Assembly: GCF_003284895.1 (NCBI RefSeq)
Contig: NZ_QMDV01000001.1
Span: 337,080-401,079 of the forward strand
DNA length: 64,000 nucleotides
Origin: Pontibacter arcticus
GTDB lineage: Bacteria; Bacteroidota; Bacteroidia; Cytophagales; Hymenobacteraceae
Direction: 5' to 3'
A program made the translations under genes and the position numbers. The notes below the pieces were generated by a model that ran no database searches, was not told where the DNA came from, and saw only the letters and a program-made list of their open reading frames with translations. Positions 35,501 through 46,131 of the stretch are shown here, one piece after another (position 1 is the stretch's first letter; each line of letters begins with the position of its first letter).

Positions 35501-35818
35501 ATGAATGAGATTACCGTACAGGAACTGAAAGATATGCTGGCCCGCAACAACAAGCTGCAGCTACTGGATGTGCGCGAACCCTCCGAATTTGAAATATGTA
35601 ACCTGGGCGGCGAGCTGATTCCGTTGGGCGATCTGCCAAAACAAACCAGCCGCATCCGACGGGATATACCTGTGGTAGTAGTATGCCATCATGGGTTCCG
35701 GAGCGCGCAGGCCATTCATTACCTTACCCAACGCCTGGGCTTCGAAAACCTGCTTAACCTAAAAGGCGGCATCCATGCGTGGGCTGTGCAGATAGACAAA
35801 ACAATGGCACAATACTGA
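35501..35818 (+). CDS. Rhodanese-like sulfurtransferase (single domain)
   Basis: The protein is 105 aa. The active-site loop CHHGFRS has Cys62 as the persulfide-carrying residue, and LLDVREPSEFE and LKGGIHAWA are family signatures. It is a single-domain rhodanese of the GlpE/ThiF-associated size. It could move sulfur in cofactor synthesis. Closeness to vitamin-uptake genes is suggestive only, and it is transcribed away from them. Confidence 0.92.
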   Translation: MNEITVQELKDMLARNNKLQLLDVREPSEFEICNLGGELIPLGDLPKQTSRIRRDIPVVVVCHHGFRSAQAIHYLTQRLGFENLLNLKGGIHAWAVQIDKTMAQY

Positions 35819-37484
<1,666 letters not shown>

Positions 37485-37510
37485 GCTTTAGCCTGATTTA
37501 TACTTTGTTG

Positions 37511-37551
37511 TGCCATGTGTTTGTTCATACTTTATGAACAGACACATGGCA
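37511..37551 (+). terminator. guaB terminator
   Basis: A long stem (TGCCATGTGT pairing with ACACATGGCA, then TGTTCATA with TATGAACA) is followed by a T-rich tail (CTTCCTTTTT). Confidence 0.75.
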
Positions 37552-37695
37552 CTTCCTTTTTAAAAGTCCGTGAGGCTATAGTCAACAATTTTTCAGGGTT
37601 TGGCGTAGGAGTATTTTTTTAGTACCTTTCAGCATATTTTATGCTTTAATAACCATATCCTTTCGCAGCAAAAACTACAAACGGGTATCCGTTTT

Positions 37696-39759
37696 ATGTT
37701 ATACAAAACAAACGCAAAATCACTTTCGATCTTAACGGCCATAATCAGCTGGGCGCTGTTATTAGCCAGCATTCTGCTTTCTGTTGAGAGCACGCGGCAG
37801 GCCGGTACCGTAAAACTGGTATTGCCTTATATAGATAACTTGCTGATTGTGGTATTTATAGTGGCCGTTTTTGTATCCCAGCGCCTCAGCACCGAATCTC
37901 TGAAAGGAATAGATTTTATAAGTTACCTCTGGAATTTATTTTCCAAAGCAGGCGTGGCCGCTTACCTGAGCGTTGCGTTATACCTGGGCTATCGTTTATC
38001 CACGAGTTATGCCAACCTGAGTTCCCCGTTGCTGCTCCATATCGTGTACCATATTAACTTCGGGATGCTGGTGCTGTTCCTGGCGAAGGCTTTTTACATC
38101 TGGCGGCAACTGTTGCTCTACCATAAAAGCCGTTTCCTGCAGATTGCCTGGGATTGGTTTGAGTTGTTGCTGGGCGCTACCCTCCTTCTTACGCTGCTCA
38201 ACTTTAATTATACCAGCTTTATCTTTTTGCCGCTGCTGGCTTTACTGGGCATCTACATTCTGTTTTTATGCACCAATTTAAAGTGGGTTGCCTTTCTCAA
38301 TTTCAATAACAAAAGCCGCTCGCTTATACTTTTAGGTGCCATCCTTTTGAGTTGCTACATTTTCGCGCGCTTCTTTTATCAATTATCCGGTAGCCCCGAA
38401 CTTGTAATTGATTATACCGATGTCGGGTTTCTGCTGCTGGCTATGCTGTTTGTGGGTACCTATACCTTGGCGGCTTTCCTTGTATCGCTGTTCAGTTTGC
38501 CAACTTCCAGCGTTTTCGAGCAGAAGAGCGAAGACCTGCTTAATTTCCAGCGCCTCAGCCAGTCTATCCAGCAAGGGCAAAGCGAAGCGCAGGTGTATGA
38601 TATGTTGTTCGAAAGTACCATAAAAGCTGCCGATGCCAGTGCTGCCTGGTTTGAAGTGATCAGGAACAGCGAGCCTGAAGTAACGCATCTGCTCAATATC
38701 AACAACGAGCAAACCGACCGCATCCGCCATCTGCTGCTGGCTTATAACATCCATAACATCGATTACATCAACAATAACCTGGACCGCAACCCTGGCTTCC
38801 GGGAATTGCTGCTGCCCTGGAAATCGCTGATCATACTTCCGATCAAATCCAAAAAGCATCTTTCCGGCGCTTTATACCTGCTGAAGGATATTGAGCAGGG
38901 TTTTGACCGTGAAACCGTAAACGTGCTCCGGACTTTTACGAGCCAGACCATACTTACTATCGAAAACCTGCGTTTAGTAACAGAATCGTTACAGAACGAG
39001 CGCTACAAAGAGGAACTCAAAATTGCTACCCAGGTACAGGAAAGCCTGATTCCGAAAACATTTCCGGCCGATAGCTGGTTTGAAATAAGTACGCATTCGG
39101 CGGCGGCAAAAGAAGTGGGCGGCGATTTTTACGACTTCCTGCAACTAAGCGAATCCCGGATCGCTATCATCATCGGCGATGTATCGGGTAAAGGTATTTC
39201 GGCGGCCTTCCATATGGCACAGATGAAAGGTATTTTTCATGGCCTTATGCAGCAGGACATGGCACCAAGCGAGTTTATGAAACAAGCCAACAGTGCTTTA
39301 AGCCGCTGCTTAGAGAAAACATCTTTTATCACTTCGGCCCTTTACATTATAGATTACCGCATGAAAGGCTTTGTGTTTGCACGCGCCGGCCATTGCCATA
39401 CGTTATACTATAATGCCATGATGGATGATGTGTTCTATTTCCAGACGGAAGGGCTCGGACTGGGCATTATCCGGGATAAGAGCTATAATAACCACGTAAA
39501 AGAGATGTATTACGATTACAACCCCGGCGATGTAATGGTAATTTATACGGATGGTATTGTAGAGGCCCGGAATGCGAAAAACGATGAGTACGGCGAGGAC
39601 AGGCTGAAGTATATGCTTTCGCAGACTTACCACCTCGAGGCAGAAGACATCAAATACGCGATCATAAACGACCTGCAGGATTTTACCGGCCCAGATAACC
39701 TGTATGATGACCAGACGTTACTCGTGATAAAATTCAAACTTACTCAACCTAACGAGTAG
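37696..39759 (+). CDS. Membrane-bound PP2C-type phosphatase (RsbU/SpoIIE-like) with GAF domain
   Basis: The protein is 687 aa. The N-terminal 265 residues hold about eight hydrophobic helices, residues 290-430 form a GAF-like sensor domain, and 455-680 form a PP2C phosphatase. GGDFYDF and GDVSGKGISAAFHMA carry metal-binding Asp residues, and VIYTDGIVEARN completes the site. Such enzymes dephosphorylate an anti-anti-sigma factor. The next two genes encode exactly that factor and its kinase. The membrane part suggests that it senses an envelope signal. Confidence 0.9.
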   Translation: MLYKTNAKSLSILTAIISWALLLASILLSVESTRQAGTVKLVLPYIDNLLIVVFIVAVFVSQRLSTESLKGIDFISYLWNLFSKAGVAAYLSVALYLGYRLSTSYANLSSPLLLHIVYHINFGMLVLFLAKAFYIWRQLLLYHKSRFLQIAWDWFELLLGATLLLTLLNFNYTSFIFLPLLALLGIYILFLCTNLKWVAFLNFNNKSRSLILLGAILLSCYIFARFFYQLSGSPELVIDYTDVGFLLLAMLFVGTYTLAAFLVSLFSLPTSSVFEQKSEDLLNFQRLSQSIQQGQSEAQVYDMLFESTIKAADASAAWFEVIRNSEPEVTHLLNINNEQTDRIRHLLLAYNIHNIDYINNNLDRNPGFRELLLPWKSLIILPIKSKKHLSGALYLLKDIEQGFDRETVNVLRTFTSQTILTIENLRLVTESLQNERYKEELKIATQVQESLIPKTFPADSWFEISTHSAAAKEVGGDFYDFLQLSESRIAIIIGDVSGKGISAAFHMAQMKGIFHGLMQQDMAPSEFMKQANSALSRCLEKTSFITSALYIIDYRMKGFVFARAGHCHTLYYNAMMDDVFYFQTEGLGLGIIRDKSYNNHVKEMYYDYNPGDVMVIYTDGIVEARNAKNDEYGEDRLKYMLSQTYHLEAEDIKYAIINDLQDFTGPDNLYDDQTLLVIKFKLTQPNE

Positions 39760-39772
39760 ACAAACGTAACTT

Positions 39773-40117
39773 ATGTCCATGAAAATAACCAACGAAATCA
39801 AAGACGCTACCATCATCATGACGCTTGATGGTGAACTCGATGCCAGCTCCTCTGTAGTGTTAGACGAAGAGCTTTCCGATCCGGAAATTATGAAATACCA
39901 CAAGATTCTGGTTGATTGCAAAAACCTGCATTACATCTCCTCGGCCGGTCTGGGCGTATTTATTTCTCATTTGCAGCGCTTCGAAGATGCTCAGATCAAG
40001 CTCATCTTTTTTAACATGCAGGATAAAGTTCGTAACGTTTTCGAAATCTTAGGACTGGATCTGCTGATGACGATCGTGGGAGACTACGAGGAAGCCACTA
40101 CTATTGCTAATGAATAA
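39773..40117 (+). CDS. STAS anti-anti-sigma factor (RsbV-like)
   Basis: The protein is 114 aa. The phosphorylated Ser is in HYISSAGLGVF (Ser56 or Ser57), and the fold matches SpoIIAA/RsbV. It starts 13 bases after the phosphatase gene and overlaps the kinase gene by 8 bases. When dephosphorylated, it should bind the RsbW-like kinase and free that kinase's target. Confidence 0.92.
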   Translation: MSMKITNEIKDATIIMTLDGELDASSSVVLDEELSDPEIMKYHKILVDCKNLHYISSAGLGVFISHLQRFEDAQIKLIFFNMQDKVRNVFEILGLDLLMTIVGDYEEATTIANE

Positions 40118-40520
40118 CTCCATCCGGGTAGAATGTTCTAAGAAAAACCTGAAGCTTATACGTGATTTCGTGACGGATTACCTGCAAGCGCACAACTTGT
40201 CGGATATCCTGATGAACCAGATCGTATTAGCAGTGGATGAGATATGCGCCAACCTCATCATACACGCCAACCACGAAGACCCCAGTAAATACATTACCCT
40301 GGTAGTGGATAAGCAGAAAGACGGTGTTCGGTTTGAGATAACAGACAACGGAGCCGCCTTCCAGCGCACCAACTACAAAGAGCCGGACATAAACGAAAAT
40401 ATCCGTGTGGGCAAAAAAGGCGGCGTTGGCGTGGCGCTCGTAAACCGGATAATGGATAAAGTAGAATTCAAATCCAACGGCACCAAAAACACCTGCCTGC
40501 TTTACAAAAAAATAGCGTAA
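40110..40520 (+). CDS. RsbW-like anti-sigma kinase (GHKL ATPase)
   Basis: The protein is 136 aa from the ATG at 40110. The frame could also open at a TTG two codons earlier. The N-box DEICANLIIHAN and the ATP-lid residues ITDNGAAF and GGVGVALVNRIMDKVEF place it among the RsbW/SpoIIAB GHKL kinases. It phosphorylates the STAS partner and would sequester a sigma factor or other regulator. No sigma gene is adjacent, so its target is unknown. Confidence 0.9.
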   Translation: MNNSIRVECSKKNLKLIRDFVTDYLQAHNLSDILMNQIVLAVDEICANLIIHANHEDPSKYITLVVDKQKDGVRFEITDNGAAFQRTNYKEPDINENIRVGKKGGVGVALVNRIMDKVEFKSNGTKNTCLLYKKIA

Positions 40521-40683
40521 CCCCTCCGCAGGCAATATTAAGTATCCCCTATACGTTTCGGGAACAATATCATTAACAATAGCATTATAGTTATGTTTTT
40601 TGACTCATCTGTCAGAAAAAATAATTAAAATTGCATGGCTCGCGTTGAGCCGGATAAACTTTAGGTTTGTTTTAAATTTACTT

Positions 40684-42996
40684 ATGCGCAGCAACCACTT
40701 ACTTGTTGCGGCAGCTGCCCTGCTTATAGCAGGCTGTACCGCAACCAAGAAGAACGACAAAAAAGAACCCGCTATTGCTACGCTGGGCACCCAGCCAATT
40801 TCTGCAACAGAGTTCCGGTATGTTTACGAAAAGAATAACGGCGACAACGAAGATGCCTATTCCAAACAAAGCATTACTGACTACCTGAACCTTTACACCA
40901 ATTTTAAGCTGAAAGTACTTGAAGCCGAGAAAAACGGTTTAGATACCACGATGGCTTTTAAGCGTGAACTGGAAGGGTATAAAGAACAACTGGCACAGCC
41001 CTACCTAACAGATAAAAGCGTTACCGACCAATTAGTAAAAGAAGCTTACGAGCGCCTGAAGCAGGAAATCAACGCTTCGCATATCCTAATTGGTTTACCA
41101 AACGATGCTGCCCCGCAAGATACGCTGGCAGCCTATAACCAGGTACTGGCCCTGCGTGAACGAGCACTTGGCGGCGAAGATTTTGCAAAGCTGGCAAGAG
41201 AGTTTTCACAGGATCCGTCTGCCGCTGAGAACGGTGGCAACCTGGGTTATTTTACGTCTATGCAAATGGTGTATCCTTTCGAGGATGCTGCTTATAAACT
41301 AAACGAAGGCGATGTATCGATGCCGGTACGTACGCGTTTCGGCTATCACCTGATCAAAGTAAACGATAAACGAGCGGCGCTGGGCGAAGTAAAAGTAGCG
41401 CATATCATGGTACGCGCCATGCCCGGTATTCCAAAAGCAGACTCGTTAGCAGCTAAGCAGCGCGTAGATGCTATTTACAAGCGTGTACAACGCAAAGAAA
41501 GCTGGGAAAAACTGGTAGCAGAGTTTTCAGAAGATGCCAACTCGGCTTCGAATGGCGGCGACCTGCCCTGGTTCGGAACAGGCCGTATGATCCCTGCTTT
41601 TGAAGAAGCTGCGTTTGCCCTCGGTAAGGCCGGTGAAATATCAAAGCCTGTCTACACGCCTTATGGCTGGCATATTATAAAACTGGTGGATAAGCGCGGC
41701 CTCCCTCCTTACGAGGACATGGAGCAAAACCTGCGCAACAAAATAGCCAAAGACTCGCGCTCGGAACTAAATAAAACGGCCTTCCTGAAGCGTATCAAAA
41801 CAGAAAATAACTTTACGGAAGTTGCCGCTACCAAAACCACAGCATTAAGCAAAGCTGATAAACAATTACTGGGAGCTAATTGGGATTTTGATCAGGAAGA
41901 TAAAGCACTGAAGCAGACTTTGTTCACGATACAGGGCAAACCTTATACAATAAAAGACTTTTATACGTACGCAAAAACACAGCAACGCCCACGCACTACA
42001 GGCACACCGGAACATGCCATGACGTTGCTGTATGATGAATATGTAAACCAAAGCCTGCTGGAGTACGAGAAAGCTAACCTCGAAAACAAACATACTGACT
42101 ACCGCATGCTGGTACAGGAATACCACGACGGTATCTTATTGTTTCAGTTGATGGATGAGAAAGTATGGTCTAAGGCTGTAGAAGATACGGTTGGCTTGAA
42201 AACTTATTTCGAGCAGAACCGTGAAAAGTATAAATGGACCGAACGTGCGCAAGCTATTGTGATCAGTGCGGCAAATAAAGACTTACTGACGCAGGCACAG
42301 AAACAACTGGCGCAACGCCGTTACCCGGTGCGTACTTCCAACATCACGGATATTCTTTTTGAAGCAGGCAAGACCGAACTTAGCAGAGAAGCAAGTGCCA
42401 AACTAAACGAACTGGCCGATTTACTGAGAAACAACCCATCGTTGTCGCTTACCATAAACGGCCATGGCGATGCACGCGAGCTGGCTGCAAACAAAGAAGT
42501 AGCCTGGCGCAGAGCTGCCGCAGCTAAAACTTATTTAATGGAGCAAAGCGTAGCAGCTGCCAGCCAGATCCTGACAAATGATGCGGGCAAAACCAAACAG
42601 GCTGGCCCGGATAATACTGAAACTGGCCGCCGCCGCAACCGCCGTGTATCCTTTACACTGTACTCTTCCGACCTGGGAGCCCTGGCTGATAACCTGAATG
42701 CGAGCAACCCGCTGGCTGTACAGATCTCAGAAAAGAAATTCCAGAAAGGCGAGAACAAAGCGCTGGATGCTGTAAACTGGCAGCCCGGCACCTATACTTT
42801 ACAACAGAATGGCCGCGAGTACCTGATCATTATAGAGAATGTGCTAGCACCTGCTTATAAGCAACTGAACGAAGTACGTGGCCTGGCCATTTCGGATTAC
42901 CAGAATTACCTGGAGCAGCAGTGGATAAACGAACTCCGCGAAAAGTACCCGGTTAAGATCAGGGAAGACGAAGTAGAGAAGCTCACTAAAAAATAA
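40684..42996 (+). CDS. Lipoprotein with two PpiC-type isomerase domains and an OmpA-like domain
   Basis: The protein is 770 aa from ATG 40684. The upstream extension of the frame lacks a signal sequence. The lipobox LIAGC (Cys18) makes it a lipoprotein. Parvulin domains lie at about 129-229 (ASHILIGLP) and 236-336 (VAHIMVRAMPG). At about 555-660 an OmpA C-terminal-like segment follows (ILFEAGKTELSREASAKLNEL, GHGDARELAANKEVAWRRA), which usually binds peptidoglycan. A last domain of about 100 residues closes the protein. It likely folds outer-membrane proteins while tethered to the wall. Confidence 0.82.
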   Translation: MRSNHLLVAAAALLIAGCTATKKNDKKEPAIATLGTQPISATEFRYVYEKNNGDNEDAYSKQSITDYLNLYTNFKLKVLEAEKNGLDTTMAFKRELEGYKEQLAQPYLTDKSVTDQLVKEAYERLKQEINASHILIGLPNDAAPQDTLAAYNQVLALRERALGGEDFAKLAREFSQDPSAAENGGNLGYFTSMQMVYPFEDAAYKLNEGDVSMPVRTRFGYHLIKVNDKRAALGEVKVAHIMVRAMPGIPKADSLAAKQRVDAIYKRVQRKESWEKLVAEFSEDANSASNGGDLPWFGTGRMIPAFEEAAFALGKAGEISKPVYTPYGWHIIKLVDKRGLPPYEDMEQNLRNKIAKDSRSELNKTAFLKRIKTENNFTEVAATKTTALSKADKQLLGANWDFDQEDKALKQTLFTIQGKPYTIKDFYTYAKTQQRPRTTGTPEHAMTLLYDEYVNQSLLEYEKANLENKHTDYRMLVQEYHDGILLFQLMDEKVWSKAVEDTVGLKTYFEQNREKYKWTERAQAIVISAANKDLLTQAQKQLAQRRYPVRTSNITDILFEAGKTELSREASAKLNELADLLRNNPSLSLTINGHGDARELAANKEVAWRRAAAAKTYLMEQSVAAASQILTNDAGKTKQAGPDNTETGRRRNRRVSFTLYSSDLGALADNLNASNPLAVQISEKKFQKGENKALDAVNWQPGTYTLQQNGREYLIIIENVLAPAYKQLNEVRGLAISDYQNYLEQQWINELREKYPVKIREDEVEKLTKK

Positions 42997-43004
42997 ATTT
43001 ACAG

Positions 43005-43034
43005 AAGGGCTGGCTTATTTTATTGCTGGCCCTT
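43005..43034 (+). terminator. Terminator after the PpiC-OmpA gene
   Basis: AAGGGC pairs with GCCCTT, and adjacent bases extend the stem with wobble pairs. A T run follows. Confidence 0.6.
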
Positions 43035-43164
43035 TTGTTGTTTCGCGGTTTTATACTTATAATGAGCTAATTACAGCTCAAAACACCGAACAAAAAATTT
43101 ACCCAAGTATAGAATCAGAATAAAGCCGTAATTTGCGCGTTGTTTTAAAACGCTTGCTTGTAAA

Positions 43165-44541
43165 ATGCCCATAACCTTGAAAAAGAACAAGATTTCCCTT
43201 CAACTAGTGTATACGGCCGTGTGCTTTATACTTACCTCGGCCACTGCTTTTGCCCAGGCACCCGTGCAGCGCAAGGTAGATGGTATCATTGCTAAAATAA
43301 ACAACCACATTGTACTGCGTTCCGATCTGGAATTTGGCTACCAGCAATACCTTGCCCAAACCAAACAGCAGCCAAATAACAACCTTAAATGCGAGGTTTT
43401 AAAATCGTTGGTGCAGGATAAATTATTGCTTGCCCGTGCCGAAGTTGACTCTGTAACAGTAGAGGAAACGATGGTAACCAATGAGCTGGACCGCCGCGTG
43501 GAGTACCTGACAGCGCAAGCTGGCGGAGCAGAACGACTGGAGCAATACTACAACAAAAGTATAAAGCAACTGAAAGACGATCTGCGCCGCACGGTAAGAG
43601 AGCAAATGGTGATGCAGAAGATGCAGAGCGAGATAACGAGTAAGGTGACGGTAACACCAAAAGAGATCAAGCGTTATTTCAGCACGATTCCGGCAGATAG
43701 CCTGCCATACTTTTCAAGTGAGGTGGAGCTTGGCCAGATCGTGAAGTTTGCACAAATCAGCAAAACACAAAAGCAGAAAGCACGCCAGCAGTTAGAAGAC
43801 CTGAAGAAACGTATACTTGCCGGTGAAGATTTTGCGACGCTGGCAAAACAATATTCACAAGACCCGGGATCGGCAGCGGCAGGCGGCGAGCTTGGATTTT
43901 TCAAGAAAAAAGAACTGGTACCAGAGTACGAAGCAGCCGCCTTACGCCTGGAGCCGGGCCAGATGTCTAATGTGATCGAATCTCAGTTTGGTTTCCACTT
44001 AATACAATTGATCGAGCGCAAAGGCCAGGAATTTAACACCCGCCATATCCTTTTAAAGCCGGAAACAGCCACCGTAGATATGGAAGAAGCCATTGTGGCC
44101 CTCGACAGCATCCGCACTTTAATTAAAAGTGACAGCATTACGTTTGCAAAAGCTGCCAAAGACAACTCAGACGATAAGGCTACAAAAGATAACGGCGGCA
44201 TACTGCAGAACAGAAACGATGGCAGCACCTACATATCCATGGAGCAAGTTGATCCTTCTATTTTCTTTGTGATCGATACGATGGAAGTTGGTGATATTAC
44301 AAAGCCCTTGCCTTATGTAACCGAAGATGGCAAACAAGCCGTTCGCATTCTTTACCTGAAAGCGAAATCTACACCGCACCAGGCAAATCTAACTGACGAT
44401 TACCAGCGTATTGCTACAGCAGCCATTAACCAGAAACGCGAAAAAGCGGTAGACGATTGGTTCAAGAAGAACTTTGATACCGTGTTTATCGAGATCGATC
44501 CGGAGTTTGACAGCTGTAAAGTACTGCAGCTAACCCAATAA
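43165..44541 (+). CDS. SurA-like periplasmic chaperone / peptidyl-prolyl isomerase
   Basis: The protein is 458 aa. The signal peptide ends near ATAFAQA (about 30). A SurA N-terminal helical domain (RKVDGIIAKINNHIVLRSDLEFG) is followed by parvulin domains at about 186-285 and 288-395. SurA escorts barrel proteins across the periplasm. The gene lies directly after another PpiC protein and 8 bases before a MoxR gene. Together they form an outer-membrane folding cluster. Confidence 0.88.
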   Translation: MPITLKKNKISLQLVYTAVCFILTSATAFAQAPVQRKVDGIIAKINNHIVLRSDLEFGYQQYLAQTKQQPNNNLKCEVLKSLVQDKLLLARAEVDSVTVEETMVTNELDRRVEYLTAQAGGAERLEQYYNKSIKQLKDDLRRTVREQMVMQKMQSEITSKVTVTPKEIKRYFSTIPADSLPYFSSEVELGQIVKFAQISKTQKQKARQQLEDLKKRILAGEDFATLAKQYSQDPGSAAAGGELGFFKKKELVPEYEAAALRLEPGQMSNVIESQFGFHLIQLIERKGQEFNTRHILLKPETATVDMEEAIVALDSIRTLIKSDSITFAKAAKDNSDDKATKDNGGILQNRNDGSTYISMEQVDPSIFFVIDTMEVGDITKPLPYVTEDGKQAVRILYLKAKSTPHQANLTDDYQRIATAAINQKREKAVDDWFKKNFDTVFIEIDPEFDSCKVLQLTQ

Positions 44542-44549
44542 CCTACTTT

Positions 44550-45515
44550 ATGAAGCAATTTTCCTCTGACAAAGAAGCAGCAGATGCCTTGCATCAGGCG
44601 TACCATACCCTTACATCCGAGATCTCTAAAGTTATTATAGGGCAGGAAGATGTGGTCAGGTTAGTTTTAACAGCTGTTTTTTGTCAGGGGCATTGCTTGT
44701 TAGTGGGCGTTCCGGGCCTCGCCAAAACCCTGCTTATCCAAACCATTGCTTCATCTTTGGATATGAGCTTTAACCGGGTGCAGTTTACTCCGGACCTGAT
44801 GCCATCCGATATTGTTGGAGCCGAAACACTGGACAAGGACCGTAACTTTAACTTTGTGACAGGCCCGATCTTCGCTAATATTATCTTAGCTGACGAGATT
44901 AACCGAACACCCCCTAAAACTCAGGCAGCGCTACTCGAGGCCATGCAGGAACACGCCGTTACGGTAGCAGGCCACCGGTATACCTTGCCAAAACCGTTTT
45001 TTGTACTGGCAACCCAAAACCCGATCGAGCAGGAAGGCACGTATCCCCTACCCGAAGCCCAACTCGATCGCTTTATGTTCAACATCATGCTGGGCTATCC
45101 GAGCTACGAATCGGAACTCCAGATCGTAAAAAATACAACCGGCGCCTTACAGCAATCCCTGAACAAAATTTTACACGCAGATGATATTCTGGCATTCCAG
45201 CAATTGGTGCGCCGCGTGCCTGTAGTAGATAATGTAGTGGAGTATGCCGTTAAACTGGTTCATAAAACACGCCCCGACCAACCACACGGTTCTACACTTG
45301 CAAACCAGTATTTAGAGTGGGGAGCGGGCCCGCGCGCTTCACAACACCTTATTATAGGGGCCAAGTGCAACGCCATTCTTAACGGCAAGTATAGCCCGGA
45401 TATTGAAGATGTGCAGGCCGTAGCACTTCCTATATTGCGCCACCGCATTGTGCGCAACTTCAAAGCCGAAGCAGAAGGCATCACCGTAGAAAAGATTATC
45501 CAGGATCTGCTGTAA
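44550..45515 (+). CDS. MoxR family AAA+ ATPase
   Basis: The protein is 321 aa. Walker A is GVPGLAKT (53-60), Walker B is ILADEINRTPPKTQAALLEAMQE, and NPIEQEGTYPLPEAQLDRF is the MoxR signature. MoxR proteins act as chaperones with VWA-domain partners. No VWA or Bat gene follows here, while a BatD-like gene is 22 kb away. It lies 8 bases after the SurA-like gene. Confidence 0.93.
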   Translation: MKQFSSDKEAADALHQAYHTLTSEISKVIIGQEDVVRLVLTAVFCQGHCLLVGVPGLAKTLLIQTIASSLDMSFNRVQFTPDLMPSDIVGAETLDKDRNFNFVTGPIFANIILADEINRTPPKTQAALLEAMQEHAVTVAGHRYTLPKPFFVLATQNPIEQEGTYPLPEAQLDRFMFNIMLGYPSYESELQIVKNTTGALQQSLNKILHADDILAFQQLVRRVPVVDNVVEYAVKLVHKTRPDQPHGSTLANQYLEWGAGPRASQHLIIGAKCNAILNGKYSPDIEDVQAVALPILRHRIVRNFKAEAEGITVEKIIQDLL

Positions 45516-45592
45516 CGTATACATCAGTTCAGCTCTTTTCTTTTACGCATGTTATCAGGCACGCCAGTAATTGGATGTAAGCCAAATTGGTG

Positions 45593-45600
45593 TAATTTTG
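45593..45600 (+). promoter_or_regulatory. -7 box (TAATTTTG) that fixes the start of the next gene
   Basis: It matches TAnnTTTG and is followed by CAACG. It lies inside the longer open frame that begins at 45571, so the ATG at 45634, 33 bases downstream, is the likely true start. Confidence 0.6.
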
Positions 45601-45633
45601 CAACGATCTATTTTTTATCTAACCCTCATACTT

Positions 45634-46059
45634 ATGGAAGCGGCTGCTTTATACTTTCGCTTTAAAGATAACCTGGCTACAATTATTGGTGCGCTCAACA
45701 GCCCATTAGAAGTACGCTCGATGCCCTACAATATTTCTATCCCCCTGGAAGTAGAGTTGTTTGCTGATATCATGCGCCTGCACGGCCTGCAATTTAATTC
45801 TGATAAGCAGGCCGCAGCCCGTTTACAGGATTTGCAGCAGTGGTACGCCCAGCACGAGGAAAGTATAAACCAGATAATGCACCGCGTGCTCGAAGATAAA
45901 AAGGCGATGATGAAAACCGCCACCGGCGTTGTATTGCAAAAAGAGATGCTGATCAGGAGACTGGAGTATTTTAACGAAACAGCCCATACGCTGCAAGTAA
46001 TGATGACCCAGCAGCAACTGCACAGCCCGAAACATTTTGTATATCCTTTCTTAAATTAA
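45634..46059 (+). CDS. Hypothetical soluble protein (141 aa)
   Basis: From the ATG at 45634 (MEAAALYFRFKDNLATII) it encodes 141 aa with no signal or membrane helix. The second half is largely helical and charged, with a probable coiled coil around 60-120 (KQAAARLQDLQQWYAQHEES). I do not recognise a family. A longer frame starts at 45571, but a promoter box inside it argues for the shorter form. A perfect 26-bp palindromic terminator follows. Confidence 0.65.
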   Translation: MEAAALYFRFKDNLATIIGALNSPLEVRSMPYNISIPLEVELFADIMRLHGLQFNSDKQAAARLQDLQQWYAQHEESINQIMHRVLEDKKAMMKTATGVVLQKEMLIRRLEYFNETAHTLQVMMTQQQLHSPKHFVYPFLN

Positions 46060-46064
46060 TAAGT

Positions 46065-46120
46065 AAAGTATAAAAAGAGAAAAGCCAGCTTAACAGCTGG
46101 CTTTTCTCTTTTTATACTTT
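46065..46120. terminator. Perfect 26-bp inverted repeat, bidirectional terminator
   Basis: Arms 46065-46090 and 46095-46120 are exact complements with a 4-base loop. The core is AAAAGCCAGC, and the outer ends are AAAGTATAA. It separates two convergent genes. Confidence 0.85.
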
Positions 46121-46131
46121 AGGCCATCCTT

